DNA of 64,000 nucleotides from Allopusillimonas sp048270225 (GCA_048270225.1 JBLWTG010000006.1:1-64000), one strand, 5' to 3'. Positions 8,598-18,173 are shown, numbered from the stretch's first letter. A program made the numbers and translations. The notes: a model not told the origin generated them from the letters alone.

Positions 8598-9933
8598 GGC
8601 GGTGCTCCTGTCCCTGCGTTGTTTTGACTGTATTTTGCCCTATCCACCGGCTTTCGGGTAGTGCCATCGTGTCGAACAGCGTCTCCAGCCGCACCGGGGC
8701 TTGCGTCAGCGTGGCGGCAATGGCGCCCAGCAATTCGCGATTGCCCTGTATTCCAGGCTGCCTGCGATCCACCAGCAAGGCGTCAATCAGCGGCCCCAGG
8801 TCGGCGGCGCGCTGATCGCAGGCCAGTACCCATATCTGATCGTCGTTTTCTTCGGTATCGACGATGTAGCCCAGTTCCTTGAGCTGCTTCAAGACACTGC
8901 TTGTCTCATCCTGATGCAATTGCAACTGTTCGCTCAGCCGGGAAATACTGCAGCCGGCGGCGAGATTGCTGGCCTGTGCCTTCCAGAGCATGCGCAGGAC
9001 ACGCAGGGCATCGATGAACTGGTCGCCGGTATAGTGCTCCAGTGCCCAGCGTCGCTGCCTGATCGATGGCAGAATGGCGGCCACTGTGGCACCGACCAGA
9101 ACGACCAGCCATGACATATATATCCAGAGCAGGAAGATGGGTAGCGTGGCAAAGGCGCCGTAGATGACGGTGTAGGACGGAAAGCGCGTCAGGTAGAAGG
9201 CGAAGGCGGCGCGCATGATTTCGAGCACGATGGCCGTGCCCAGGCCGCCGGCCAGGGCATCGCGCCACAGGACTTTGCGGTTGGGCACCAGGCTGAACAG
9301 TGCGGTGAACCCCAATCCGGTGATCACCAGTGGGATGAGCGACAGCGCGAAGCCTATCGACGTAGGGAGATTGTCGACATCGCCCAGGGATTCGTGAGCC
9401 AGCATGGATGTCGCCCACAGGCTGGCGCCCGCGAGAATGGGGCCCAGCGATACAATGGCCCAGTACACCAGCATGCGCTGGCGCATGGGGCGCTGATGCT
9501 CAACCTGCCAGATGTCGTTGAAGGCTCCGTCTATGGTCATGATGAGCGATATCGATGTCACGATCAGGAACAGACTGCCTATGGCAGTCAGCCCCGAGGC
9601 TTTCGCTGCGAACTGATTCAGGTACAGCATGACATTGTCTGACACGGCGGGGGGCATCAGATTTGTGGTGAGGAAGTCCTCCAGCGCCAGGCGGAATTCA
9701 CCGAACAGTGGAAAGGCCGTAAACAGGGCCAGCACGACAGCCAGCATGGGCACAATACTGAGCACGGTTGTGAACGTCAGGCTGGATGCAACCTGGGTCA
9801 GTTTTTTTTCGCCTGCGCGCTGCAGCACGAAGCGGGCGACCTTGCCCGTGCCCGCAGGCAGGGCGATAGCCCTGCGCAGGGGCGTTTTGTCGGTGCGGTC
9901 GTCTGTCTTGCTGTGTAGATCGTGTGGCGCCAT
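8581..9933 (-). CDS. yihY: YihY/UPF0761 family inner membrane protein with C-terminal winged-helix extension
   Basis: From the ATG at 9933 the protein has 450 residues. About six transmembrane helices (about residues 45-305) form the YihY/BrkB-like domain once mislabelled RNase BN. A soluble C-terminal tail contains a winged-helix-like segment (QLHQDETSSVLKQLKELGY). The frame stays open another 144 codons upstream, but that part overlaps the divergent DUF2069 gene and does not look like protein, so it is excluded. Function is unknown; envelope roles have been suggested for the family. Confidence 0.85.
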   Translation of the reverse strand: MAPHDLHSKTDDRTDKTPLRRAIALPAGTGKVARFVLQRAGEKKLTQVASSLTFTTVLSIVPMLAVVLALFTAFPLFGEFRLALEDFLTTNLMPPAVSDNVMLYLNQFAAKASGLTAIGSLFLIVTSISLIMTIDGAFNDIWQVEHQRPMRQRMLVYWAIVSLGPILAGASLWATSMLAHESLGDVDNLPTSIGFALSLIPLVITGLGFTALFSLVPNRKVLWRDALAGGLGTAIVLEIMRAAFAFYLTRFPSYTVIYGAFATLPIFLLWIYMSWLVVLVGATVAAILPSIRQRRWALEHYTGDQFIDALRVLRMLWKAQASNLAAGCSISRLSEQLQLHQDETSSVLKQLKELGYIVDTEENDDQIWVLACDQRAADLGPLIDALLVDRRQPGIQGNRELLGAIAATLTQAPVRLETLFDTMALPESRWIGQNTVKTTQGQEHRHVESQ

Positions 9934-10005
9934 GTGTATCAGAACCTTTTCAATCCCCGAGCGCCCGTCCGGCAGTGTGGGCCTCTTTCGAGTGATAATA
10001 CCAGC

Positions 10006-10392
10006 ATGACTACACAATTGAACCCCATCCTGCGCCATGGTGCCTCTCTGGCGCTGGTGTTGCTGATTGTTCTGTGCCTGGCCTGGGAGCTCTGGCTCGC
10101 GCCGCTTCGGCCCGGCGGTTCCCTGCTGGCGCTCAAGGCGTTGCCGCTGCTGCTTCCCTTGCGCGGGGTGCTCAAGGGGCGCCTGTACACGCTGCAGTGG
10201 GCGGCGATGCTGATATTGCTGTATCTGATGGAGGGCGTGGTGCGCGTCTGGTCGGATCCCGCGCCGGCGTCGATCCTTATGGCCGCTCTGGAGATCGTAC
10301 TGTCGCTGGTGTTTTATGGCTGTGCGATTTTCTACCTGCGGCCCGCCAAGCAGGCATACAAGCAACAGGCCAAGGCCAAGCCCGCAGCCTGA
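10006..10392 (+). CDS. DUF2069 family membrane protein
   Basis: This 128-residue inner membrane protein has about four hydrophobic helices and a short basic tail (KQAYKQQAKAKPAA). The LKALPLLLPLRGVLKGRLYT stretch is typical of DUF2069. Its role is unknown. It diverges from yihY across 72 bp and is followed closely by selO on the same strand. The start at 10006 is chosen because the upstream extension overlaps yihY. Confidence 0.85.
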   Translation: MTTQLNPILRHGASLALVLLIVLCLAWELWLAPLRPGGSLLALKALPLLLPLRGVLKGRLYTLQWAAMLILLYLMEGVVRVWSDPAPASILMAALEIVLSLVFYGCAIFYLRPAKQAYKQQAKAKPAA

Positions 10393-10436
10393 AATTTTTC
10401 TTCCCGGCCTCAGGGTCGGGACCGTCGGAGCAATGC

Positions 10437-11912
10437 ATGAAGGATACGCTGGAGCAACTGGACGTCGTCAATTCGTATGCGGGGCTGCCTGCGGCATTCT
10501 ATACCCGGCTGCAGCCACAGCCATTGACCAATCCGCGACTGCTGCACGTCAACAAGCCGGTGGCAGCGCTGCTGGGGCTGTCGGACAAGGCGGTGGGCAG
10601 CGAGCGCTTTCTGCAGGTTTTTTCCGGACAGCGGGCGCTGCCTGGCGGCGATACGCTGGCGGCCGTTTACAGCGGCCATCAATTCGGCGTCTGGGCAGGG
10701 CAGTTGGGCGATGGTCGGGCGCATCTGCTTGGCGAAGTGGTGACCGGGCAAGGCAACTGGGAACTGCAGCTCAAGGGCGCGGGCCGCACGCCTTATTCAC
10801 GTATGGGCGACGGGCGGGCCGTGCTGCGTTCATCGGTGCGCGAGTATCTTGCCAGCGAAGCCATGGCGGGGCTGGGTATTCCGACCACGCGAGCCCTGGC
10901 GCTGGTGGTGTCGGACGACCCCGTCTATCGCGAAACCGTGGAGACGGCCGCCATCGTGACACGCGTCGCGCCGGATTTCGTGCGGTTCGGGTCGTTCGAG
11001 CACTGGTCGAGGCAGCCGGACATGCTGCGCATCCTGCTCGACTATGTGGTGCGCAGGCACTACCCCGAATGCCTGCAGCCGCCGGCAGGCGAGGCAGACG
11101 GCGAACACGGCGTCGCACTGCGTTTTCTGGGCGCCGTGGTCGAGCGCACTGCGAGGCTGATCGCTGACTGGCAGACTGCCGGGTTTTGTCACGGCGTCAT
11201 GAATACCGACAATATGTCCATCATCGGACTGACCCTGGACTATGGTCCCTACGGTTTCATGGATACCTTCAAGGTCGACCATGTCTGCAATCACAGCGAT
11301 TCGGAGGGGCGCTACGCCTGGAATGCGCAACCGTCTGTGGCGCACTGGAATCTGTACCGTCTGGCCAGCGCCCTGTTGCAACTGGGCTTGGATCAGGCGG
11401 CGCTCAAACAGGTTCTAAGCCAGTATGAGCCGGTGTTCCTGCAGGCCTATCGCGGCAATCTGACGCGCAAGCTGGGATTGCTGGGCTATGAAGAGGGTGA
11501 CGATGTCCTGATGGACGACTGGTGGCAACTGCTGCACACGCAGGAAGCCGATTTCACGTTAAGTTTTCGCAGACTGGCGTCGGCGGTGCAGGACAGCGAT
11601 GTATTTCTGTCGGGTTTCGGGGACCGCGCGGCGGCACAGGCCTGGCTGGACCGCTACCTGCAGCGTGTGGCCCGGGACAAGCGGGATGATGCGCAGCGCG
11701 TGGCGCAGATGAATGGCGTCAACCCGCTTTATGTGTTGCGCAATCACCTCGCCGAAAATGCCATACGCGCCGCGGCTGCGCAGGACACCAGCGAAATCGA
11801 TACGTTGCTGTACTTGCTGCGTGATCCCTATACTGAAAAGCCGGGTTATGAGCGCTATGCCTCTGAACCGCCGGAATGGGCGGGGTTGCTGGAGGTGAGC
11901 TGTTCGTCCTGA
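10437..11912 (+). CDS. selO: Protein adenylyltransferase SelO (YdiU/UPF0061)
   Basis: This 491-residue pseudokinase-fold enzyme transfers AMP from ATP to Ser, Thr or Tyr residues of proteins and is linked to redox stress in the family. Visible motifs include YSGHQFGVWAGQLGDGRA, LKGAGRTPYSRMGDGRAVLR, the metal-binding region NTDNMSIIGLTLDYGP, and a C-terminal CSS where eukaryotic homologues carry selenocysteine. GGAG lies upstream of the chosen ATG; the longer open frame overlaps the DUF2069 gene. It starts 44 bp after DUF2069, so the two are probably co-transcribed. Confidence 0.94.
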   Translation: MKDTLEQLDVVNSYAGLPAAFYTRLQPQPLTNPRLLHVNKPVAALLGLSDKAVGSERFLQVFSGQRALPGGDTLAAVYSGHQFGVWAGQLGDGRAHLLGEVVTGQGNWELQLKGAGRTPYSRMGDGRAVLRSSVREYLASEAMAGLGIPTTRALALVVSDDPVYRETVETAAIVTRVAPDFVRFGSFEHWSRQPDMLRILLDYVVRRHYPECLQPPAGEADGEHGVALRFLGAVVERTARLIADWQTAGFCHGVMNTDNMSIIGLTLDYGPYGFMDTFKVDHVCNHSDSEGRYAWNAQPSVAHWNLYRLASALLQLGLDQAALKQVLSQYEPVFLQAYRGNLTRKLGLLGYEEGDDVLMDDWWQLLHTQEADFTLSFRRLASAVQDSDVFLSGFGDRAAAQAWLDRYLQRVARDKRDDAQRVAQMNGVNPLYVLRNHLAENAIRAAAAQDTSEIDTLLYLLRDPYTEKPGYERYASEPPEWAGLLEVSCSS

Positions 11913-11967
11913 ATTTTCGGGCACGCTGATAAAATCACCCCTCCATCACAGGCAAAGCACATCGATC

Positions 11968-13044
11968 ATGTCCGGCAATACCTTAGGCAAGCTTTTTTGC
12001 GTCACGAATTTCGGCGAGTCCCACGGCCCTGCGATAGGCGCTGTTGTGGATGGCTGTCCACCGGGACTCCCGCTCACCGAAAGCGATATTCAGCTGGAGC
12101 TGGACCGGCGGCGGCCAGGCACGTCGCGTCACGTAACGCAGCGCAAGGAGCCCGATCAGGTCGAGATTCTGTCGGGCGTTTACCAGGGGCTGACGACAGG
12201 CACGCCGATAGGACTGCTCATACGCAACACCGATGCGCGCAGCAAGGACTACGGCAATATTGTCGAGACCTTCCGCCCTGGACATGCCGATTACACCTAT
12301 ACCCGCAAATATGGCGAGCGCGATCCGCGCGGCGGAGGCCGGTCGTCGGCGCGCCTGACGGCGCCCTCGGTGGCCGCCGGGGCTATTGCCAAGAAATGGC
12401 TGGCCCAGGCCTATGGTGTGCGCGTGCGTGGCTATATGAGTCAGCTTGGGCCTATCGCCATCCCCTTTCAATCATGGGACAGCGTGGCCGGCAATCCCTT
12501 TTATGCGCCCAATGCAGAGGTGGTTCCCGAGCTCGAGGCCTATATGGACCAGTTGCGGCGTGATGGCGACTCCATCGGCGCACGCATCGAGGTTGTGGCG
12601 GAAAACGTCCCGGCGGGCTGGGGCGAACCGTTGTATGACCGGCTGGATGCCGATATCGCCCACGTCATGATGGGCCTGAACGCCGTCAAGGGAGTGTCTA
12701 TCGGTGCCGGCTTCGATTGTGTCACCCAGCGCGGTTCGGAGCATGGGGATGAAATCCTGCCCGATGGCTTTGCCAGCAATCATGCGGGCGGCGTTCTGGG
12801 GGGAATATCTTCAGGACAGGCGCTTACCGTGTCGCTGGCCATCAAGCCCACGTCCAGTATTCGTATTGAACGCCAGTCCATCAACAGAGCGGGTGAGCCC
12901 GTGCAGGTGCAGACGCTGGGGCGGCATGACCCCTGTGTTGGCATCCGGGCCACACCCATCGCCGAAGCATTGCTTGCCATTGTGCTGATGGACCATGCCT
13001 TGCGGCACCGCGCCCAGTGCGGCGCGACGCAAAACCCCGCCTAG
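11968..13044 (+). CDS. aroC: Chorismate synthase
   Basis: This FMN-dependent lyase converts 5-enolpyruvylshikimate-3-phosphate to chorismate, the last shikimate step. The 358-residue length is standard. The three signatures are present: GESHGPAIGAVVDGCPPG near the N-terminus, RDPRGGGRSSARLTA (about residues 123-137), and the C-terminal Arg/Asp region ending RHDPCVGIRATPIAEA. It lies 55 bp downstream of selO and 85 bp before the M48 gene, all co-directional. Confidence 0.97.
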   Translation: MSGNTLGKLFCVTNFGESHGPAIGAVVDGCPPGLPLTESDIQLELDRRRPGTSRHVTQRKEPDQVEILSGVYQGLTTGTPIGLLIRNTDARSKDYGNIVETFRPGHADYTYTRKYGERDPRGGGRSSARLTAPSVAAGAIAKKWLAQAYGVRVRGYMSQLGPIAIPFQSWDSVAGNPFYAPNAEVVPELEAYMDQLRRDGDSIGARIEVVAENVPAGWGEPLYDRLDADIAHVMMGLNAVKGVSIGAGFDCVTQRGSEHGDEILPDGFASNHAGGVLGGISSGQALTVSLAIKPTSSIRIERQSINRAGEPVQVQTLGRHDPCVGIRATPIAEALLAIVLMDHALRHRAQCGATQNPA

Positions 13045-13129
13045 CGGACGCCGGATCGGGCTGGAGAGGCAAGCCTGGCTGGTTATCATTGCACAGACAA
13101 AGATTGCACAGACGAAGGAGAACAACATC

Positions 13130-13972
13130 ATGGACAAGCAACACCGGCTGTTGCGCCGCCTGTCGGCCACCGCAGTTTTTTCTCTCGCCACGGTACTGGC
13201 CGCCTGCACGGCGGTGCAGACGACCAGTTCGGGAACCGTCGGCGTGGACCGCAAGCAGTATATGTCGGGCATGGTGTCCGAAGCAGCGCTGCAGCAAGAG
13301 GCTGCGCAGCAATACACTGGCTTGATGTCCAAGGCCAGGGCGCAGGGCGCGCTCGACCAGGATGCGGCACAGACCGCGCGTGTCAAGAAAATCGCCAACC
13401 GGCTTATCCAGCAGGTGGGCGCCTTCCGTCCTGATGCCGTGAACTGGAAATGGGAAGTGCATGTCCTGAAGTCCAATGAGGTCAATGCCTGGTGCATGCC
13501 GGGGGGCAAGATCGCCGTGTATACCGGCCTGATTCAGCAGATCAAGCCCAGCGATGCCGAGCTTGCCGCAGTCATCGGGCACGAGATGGCGCATGCGCTG
13601 AGGGAGCACACGCGCGAACAGGTGTCGCAACAGATGGCAACCAATCTTGGTCTTTCGGTGCTGGGCGCCGTCACAGGAATGCCGGCGACGGAAGATCTGG
13701 GCGGTGCACTCTCCAAGGTGATGTTCACGCTGCCCAACAGCCGCACGGCCGAAGCCGAGGCGGATCGCATAGGCGTGGAGCTGGCGGCCAGGGCTGGCTA
13801 TGATCCCCGTGCTGCCGTTACGCTGTGGAAGAAAATGGGCGCCCTGGGGGGTGGTAGCCAGCAGCCCGAATTTCTGTCAACCCATCCGTCAGCCGCCAGT
13901 CGCACAGCCGACCTGACCGAAGCCGCCAACAAAGTGTTGCCGCTTTATCAAAAGTCGTCCAAGGCAGGCTGA
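13130..13972 (+). CDS. M48 family zinc metalloprotease, lipoprotein
   Basis: This 280-residue protein has a lipoprotein signal peptide with lipobox LAAC (Cys26), then an M48 peptidase domain. The zinc site HEMAH (about residues 151-155) and the downstream ligand helix TAEAEADRIG are intact, so it should be active in the periplasm. It resembles LoiP/YggG-type envelope quality-control proteases. AAGGAG is well placed before the ATG at 13130; the longer open frame overlaps aroC. Confidence 0.9.
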   Translation: MDKQHRLLRRLSATAVFSLATVLAACTAVQTTSSGTVGVDRKQYMSGMVSEAALQQEAAQQYTGLMSKARAQGALDQDAAQTARVKKIANRLIQQVGAFRPDAVNWKWEVHVLKSNEVNAWCMPGGKIAVYTGLIQQIKPSDAELAAVIGHEMAHALREHTREQVSQQMATNLGLSVLGAVTGMPATEDLGGALSKVMFTLPNSRTAEAEADRIGVELAARAGYDPRAAVTLWKKMGALGGGSQQPEFLSTHPSAASRTADLTEAANKVLPLYQKSSKAG

Positions 13973-14041
13973 CTCACTGCCCGAAAAGGCAGGCATCACT
14001 GAAAAGGCGCGGCCTGTTCCGGCCGGGCCGTTCGACCGGAG

Positions 14042-14060
14042 CCGGGTCAATATCACCCGG
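14042..14060. other. Hairpin between convergent genes
   Basis: CCGGGT/ACCCGG (14042-14047, 14055-14060) with a 7-base loop lies in the 104 bp between the converging M48 and IclR genes. No U-tract follows on either strand, so a bidirectional terminator is only a possibility. Confidence 0.3.
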
Positions 14061-14076
14061 TCCGCGCGTATTCCGT

Positions 14077-14886
14077 TCAGGTAAGCTCGTGCATGACGTC
14101 GCTGGCGTCCGGGTTGTAGCCTATCCGCGTCGACAGGCGCATGCAGATGCTGGCCATGATTTCCTTGATCTGCTCGATATCAGGACGCGGTACGCCATCG
14201 ATGCGCGCGATGTGCGGTACGTTCACGGCCGCGACCACGCGGCCGCCGTTGCTGAATACCGGGAAGGCGATATTGGTGATGCCGCCGATCTGTATGCTGG
14301 GCATGGAAGCGTGACCATTGGTCCGCACCTCCTTGAGTATGGAGAATAGTTCACCCGGATCCATCTGCAGTTCGCCTTCGACCTTGATGTGGCTGCTCAG
14401 CATGCGGGTGCGCTCGACTTCGTCCTGATAGGCCAGAATGACATGTCCCGATGACGTATCCGTCAAACCCATGGACTCGCCGACCTTCAGGCCGAAAGAC
14501 CAGCGTTCGGGACTGTCGATCTGCGCGATGATGACCATGCGCCCGCTGCGAAAGAACGACAGGTGGCATGATTGCCGCGAGCGTTCCGCCAGCTCCTTGA
14601 GCAGTGGCAGCGCGGCCTGCACCAGCGACTTGATTGGCTGTTGAAAGTGCGCGAGCTGGAACAGCTTCATGGTCAGCGTATACCGGTCGTCCGGAGCGGC
14701 CTGCTGGATGTACCCGCGATGCTGCAGCGTCATGACCATGCGGAAAATTTCATTGACATTGCGGCCCATGGTCCTGGCGAGTTCGTTGAGCGTGTAGCCA
14801 TCCTCGCTGTGTGAAAGCGCTTCGATGATATCCAGCCCTTTTTCCAGCGCGGGGGCGCTATAACGGTTGGCAGTCGTCGTGGTCAT
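14077..14886 (-). CDS. IclR family transcriptional regulator
   Basis: This 269-residue regulator has an N-terminal winged HTH (about residues 10-70; ALEKGLDIIEALSHSEDGYT, with ELARTMGRNVNEIFRMV as recognition region). The C-terminal IclR effector domain (about 85-260) includes GHASMPSIQIGGITNIAFPV. IclR proteins bind small carboxylates or aromatics and control adjacent catabolic genes. It diverges across 248 bp from the transporter and dehydrogenase cluster at 15.1-26.4 kb, its likely target. Confidence 0.92.
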   Translation of the reverse strand: MTTTTANRYSAPALEKGLDIIEALSHSEDGYTLNELARTMGRNVNEIFRMVMTLQHRGYIQQAAPDDRYTLTMKLFQLAHFQQPIKSLVQAALPLLKELAERSRQSCHLSFFRSGRMVIIAQIDSPERWSFGLKVGESMGLTDTSSGHVILAYQDEVERTRMLSSHIKVEGELQMDPGELFSILKEVRTNGHASMPSIQIGGITNIAFPVFSNGGRVVAAVNVPHIARIDGVPRPDIEQIKEIMASICMRLSTRIGYNPDASDVMHELT

Positions 14887-15134
14887 GGTTTTTTATATAT
14901 GAAAAATCGTTAATGTAATTATCCGCTACTTTGCGGACGGTGAACGGAGGGAAATCCCCTATTAAAAAAACGTAATTTTGGATTGCTTGAGCACTTTTCC
15001 TGCCTTACGATATTCAGGACAAATTAGAAATAAGTTTTTACTCATAAAAGTCATAGTGACGGTTTTTCAGTATCAGAAAGGAGTGCAGCTTCCCCCCTGT
15101 CAGTCCTGACATAACAGTAACTGGAGAGAGACAA
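14887..15134. promoter_or_regulatory. AT-rich divergent intergenic region, IclR gene / tctCBA cluster
   Basis: These 248 bases are much more AT-rich than their surroundings and must hold promoters for both directions. A plausible sigma-70 promoter for the rightward cluster is TTGCTT (14983-14988), a 17-base spacer and TACGAT (15006-15011). A TCCGC/GCGGA inverted repeat (about 14922-14938) is one operator candidate. GGAGAG precedes the tctC start. I could not identify the IclR operator with confidence. Confidence 0.4.
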
Positions 15135-16115
15135 ATGAGAACACAAAGCTTGCTCAAGCTGGCAGCGGCCGTATGCGCCAGCGCAGTCGTTGGTGTCGCG
15201 CATGCGGCATGGCCGGAACGGCCTATCACCTTGATAGTTGCCTGGGGCGCGGGCGGTGGCACGGACGCTACGGCGCGCATTATCGCCTCGCTGCTCGAGA
15301 AGGAACTGGGACAGCCCGTCAATGTCGTGAACCGCACTGGAGGCAATGGCGTAGTGGGACATGCCGCGATTGCCAAGGCTAAGCCCGATGGCTACACCCT
15401 GGGCATGTTGACGGTGGAAATCGCCATGATGAAGCATCAAGGGCTGACCAAGCTCACGCCGGCAGACTACACGCCGCTGGCCCTGATGAATGTGGATCCA
15501 GCGGCGGTGTCTGTGAGTGCCGCCTCACCCTATAAAACCATGGGCGAGCTGATGGACGCCATCAAGGCGAACCCTGGGAAGCTCAAGGCGTCGGGCACAG
15601 GCCAGGGCGGTATCTGGCATATCGCGATCGCCGGCCTGCTCAAGAGCGAGGGGCTGGATCCTGCCGCAGTGCCTTTTGTTCCCTCGAACGGGGCGGCCCC
15701 GGCCATGCTGGAGCTGGCTGCCGGCGGGATAGATATCGTGCCCACCTCGCTGCCCGAAGCGCGCTCCATGATAGATGCCGGCAAGGCCAGGCCGCTGGCG
15801 GTCATGGCCGACAAGCGCGAGCCTCTGTACCCGGACGTTCCGACGCTGAAGGAATCCATCGGCAGCGACTGGAAAATCGGTGTCTGGCGCGGTATTGCTG
15901 GTCCCAAAGGCTTGCCTGACGACGTTGTCAAGAAAATGGAAGTCGCTCTCAAAAACGTGAACCAGAGCCAGGAGTTCAAGGACTTCATGAAAAAACGCGG
16001 GTTCGGCATCGGCTATGCCAGCGGTGCGGACTATGGCGCGTTCATGAAGAAATCCATGGATGATTTTGGCGAGGTGATCTCGGCCATTGGCATGGCGCGT
16101 CCCGTCGCCAACTAG
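15135..16115 (+). CDS. tctC: Tripartite tricarboxylate transporter substrate-binding protein (Bug/TctC family)
   Basis: This 326-residue periplasmic protein has a signal peptide cleaved near AHA-AWP. The family start of the mature domain (WPERPITLIVAWGAGGGTDA) and the ligand-loop TGGNGVVGHAAIAKAKPDGY are clear. It captures a carboxylate for the TctAB permease encoded immediately after. First gene of the cluster controlled by the divergent IclR regulator. A 10-bp-stem hairpin separates it from tctB, which usually keeps binding-protein mRNA in excess. Confidence 0.93.
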   Translation: MRTQSLLKLAAAVCASAVVGVAHAAWPERPITLIVAWGAGGGTDATARIIASLLEKELGQPVNVVNRTGGNGVVGHAAIAKAKPDGYTLGMLTVEIAMMKHQGLTKLTPADYTPLALMNVDPAAVSVSAASPYKTMGELMDAIKANPGKLKASGTGQGGIWHIAIAGLLKSEGLDPAAVPFVPSNGAAPAMLELAAGGIDIVPTSLPEARSMIDAGKARPLAVMADKREPLYPDVPTLKESIGSDWKIGVWRGIAGPKGLPDDVVKKMEVALKNVNQSQEFKDFMKKRGFGIGYASGADYGAFMKKSMDDFGEVISAIGMARPVAN

Positions 16116-16125
16116 CGCAAGGCAT

Positions 16126-16155
16126 CTGCCCCGCCGCCTTTCACGGGCGGGGCAG
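16126..16155 (+). other. Intercistronic stem-loop between tctC and tctB
   Basis: A perfect 10-bp stem CTGCCCCGCC/GGCGGGGCAG (16126-16135, 16146-16155) with a 10-base loop lies 10 bp after the tctC stop. It lacks a U-tract. Such structures behind binding-protein genes commonly stabilise the upstream message or cause partial termination; which one applies here is inference. Confidence 0.6.
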
Positions 16156-16183
16156 GCGGCTTCACCACAACTGCGAGCAAGCG

Positions 16184-16660
16184 ATGAAATTCGACGACAC
16201 CCTGATCGGCGTGGTGCTGGGTATTTTTTCGATTATTGTTTTCATCCTGGCCCAGGCGTTTCCGGTCATACCGGGCCAGCATTTCGGCGCCAGCCTTTTT
16301 CCCAGCGCGATATCCACGGGCCTGTTCATCTGCGCACTGATGCTGGTGGTGCAGGGCCTGCGCAACCGGGCGGCGGGCCGGCCAGACAAGGTCCGTGCGC
16401 CGTGGTTGCGCGACCCGCGTTCAGTCCTGCGGTTTTTGCTGGTTCCGGCCTCACTCGTTTTTTATTTTGAGCTGGCAGACACACTGGGCTTTCTGCTGTG
16501 CGCCTTTATCCTGTTATGCGTGCTGTTCCGCGCCTTCGGCGTGTCCTGGATGCGGACCGTGGTCGTGGCGTTGATCAGTACGCTGGTTATTCATTTCATG
16601 TTCTACAGCGTTCTCAAGGTGCCGTTGCCCTGGGGCCTGCTCGAGCCTTTTGCGTGGTGA
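16184..16660 (+). CDS. tctB: Tripartite tricarboxylate transporter small permease subunit TctB
   Basis: This 158-residue inner membrane protein has four predicted helices (about residues 5-27, 40-60, 82-100 and 105-150), the TctB pattern. It pairs with the large permease TctA, whose ATG lies 5 bp after this stop codon. The PGQHFGASLFPSAISTGLFI segment is typical. The binding protein is the preceding gene. Confidence 0.9.
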   Translation: MKFDDTLIGVVLGIFSIIVFILAQAFPVIPGQHFGASLFPSAISTGLFICALMLVVQGLRNRAAGRPDKVRAPWLRDPRSVLRFLLVPASLVFYFELADTLGFLLCAFILLCVLFRAFGVSWMRTVVVALISTLVIHFMFYSVLKVPLPWGLLEPFAW

Positions 16661-16664
16661 GGAT

Positions 16665-18173
16665 ATGGATCTAGCTAATTTGTCGGCGGCATTTTCCCAG
16701 GTCACAGATCCATTTGTGCTGGGCGTCATTCTGGTCGCCGCGGTGTTTGGCCTGTTTGTCGGCGCGGTGCCAGGCCTGAGTGCAACCATGGCCGTTGCGC
16801 TGCTGGTGCCCATTACTTTTTTCATGGATCCTGTGCCGGCGGTGGCAATGATGGTTACGGCCACAGCCATGGCGATTACATCGGGCGATATTCCGGGATG
16901 CCTGCTGCGCATACCGGGCACGCCGTCTTCCGCGGCCTATACCGATGAAGCCTATGCCATGACCAGGAAAGGCCTGGCCAACCAGGCCCTGGGCGCAAGC
17001 ATTGTTTTTTCGTGCATAGGCGGTCTGTTCGGTACGCTGGTCCTGATCACCTGCGCGCCGATGCTCGCTGACCTTGCGCTCAATTTTTCTTCTTATGAAT
17101 TTTTCTGGCTGGTTGTGCTGGGTCTGTCCTGCGCCATCTTCATTTCGCCGGCCAGCACGCTGCGCGGCTTTGTATCGCTGCTGATCGGGCTGCTGCTTGC
17201 CTGCGTTGGCATGAACAACCCTGCCGCCTATCCTCGCTTTACCTTCGGCAATGATGACCTGCTCAATGGTGTGACGCTGTTGCCCATGATGGTGGGCATG
17301 TTCGCGATTTCCGAGGTATTGCGCTATGCCACCGACTCCGAGCAGAAGAAGATAGAAATCAAGACGCAGATCGGCCATCTGTTCAGCGGCATGGGGGGGC
17401 TGATACGCAAATACCCCAAAAGCGTGATGCGCGGCAGTGTGCTGGGTACTGTGGTTGGCGCCTTGCCGGGTGCGGGAGCAGATATCGCAGCGTGGATGTC
17501 GTACGGTGTGAGTAAACGGTTTTCGCGCGAGCCGGAGAAGTTCGGCACAGGGCATGTGGAGGGGATCGTCGAGGCCGGCGCGGCCAACAACTCCGCGCTC
17601 GCGGGAGCGTGGATCCCTGCGCTGGTGTTCGGTATACCAGGTGATTCCATCACGGCCATCGTGATTGGCGTGCTGTACATGAAAAATCTCGCACCTGGTC
17701 CGATGATATTCACCAACAGCCCCGTCGAGATTTACTCGGTATTTCTTGTTTTCATCATGGCGAACATCATCATGCTGCCTTTGGGCTATCTGGCGGTGAA
17801 AGCAGCCAGGAAAGTACTGAACGTGCCGCGCAATATTCTCATGCCGCTGATCCTGATTTTCTGCATCGTTGGCACCTTCGCCATCAACAATAGCGTGTTC
17901 GACGTGATCGTCATGCTTGCCGTGGGTGTGTTGGCCTATCTGATGGAGGAAAACGACTTCCCGATTGCGCCGGCGGTGCTCGGGGTGGTGCTGGGCGGAA
18001 TGCTGGAAGAGCATTTCATCTTTTCCATGATCAAGGCGGATGGCGATTTTCTGATGTTCTTCAGCCGACCCATTGCCTGCGGGCTGGGGATTTTCGCGCT
18101 GCTGATCTGGTTCTTTCCCATTATCAAGGGCGTATACAGCATGATTACACAGAAGAATAGGGTGACAGCGTGA
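16665..18173 (+). CDS. tctA: Tripartite tricarboxylate transporter large permease TctA
   Basis: This 502-residue membrane protein has about 11-12 helices and the family signatures GLFVGAVPGLSATMAVALL near the N-terminus and GALPGAGADIAAWMSYG in the middle. It should translocate the TctC ligand by cation symport. The ATG at 16665 is preferred over an in-frame ATG at 16650 that overlaps tctB. Its stop codon overlaps the start of the next gene (TGATG), indicating translational coupling. Confidence 0.94.
   Translation: MDLANLSAAFSQVTDPFVLGVILVAAVFGLFVGAVPGLSATMAVALLVPITFFMDPVPAVAMMVTATAMAITSGDIPGCLLRIPGTPSSAAYTDEAYAMTRKGLANQALGASIVFSCIGGLFGTLVLITCAPMLADLALNFSSYEFFWLVVLGLSCAIFISPASTLRGFVSLLIGLLLACVGMNNPAAYPRFTFGNDDLLNGVTLLPMMVGMFAISEVLRYATDSEQKKIEIKTQIGHLFSGMGGLIRKYPKSVMRGSVLGTVVGALPGAGADIAAWMSYGVSKRFSREPEKFGTGHVEGIVEAGAANNSALAGAWIPALVFGIPGDSITAIVIGVLYMKNLAPGPMIFTNSPVEIYSVFLVFIMANIIMLPLGYLAVKAARKVLNVPRNILMPLILIFCIVGTFAINNSVFDVIVMLAVGVLAYLMEENDFPIAPAVLGVVLGGMLEEHFIFSMIKADGDFLMFFSRPIACGLGIFALLIWFFPIIKGVYSMITQKNRVTA

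Noticed and set aside
9934..10365. 144-codon N-terminal extension of the yihY frame
   Set aside because: It overlaps the divergent DUF2069 gene completely and is Gln/Arg-rich, unlike any YihY protein.
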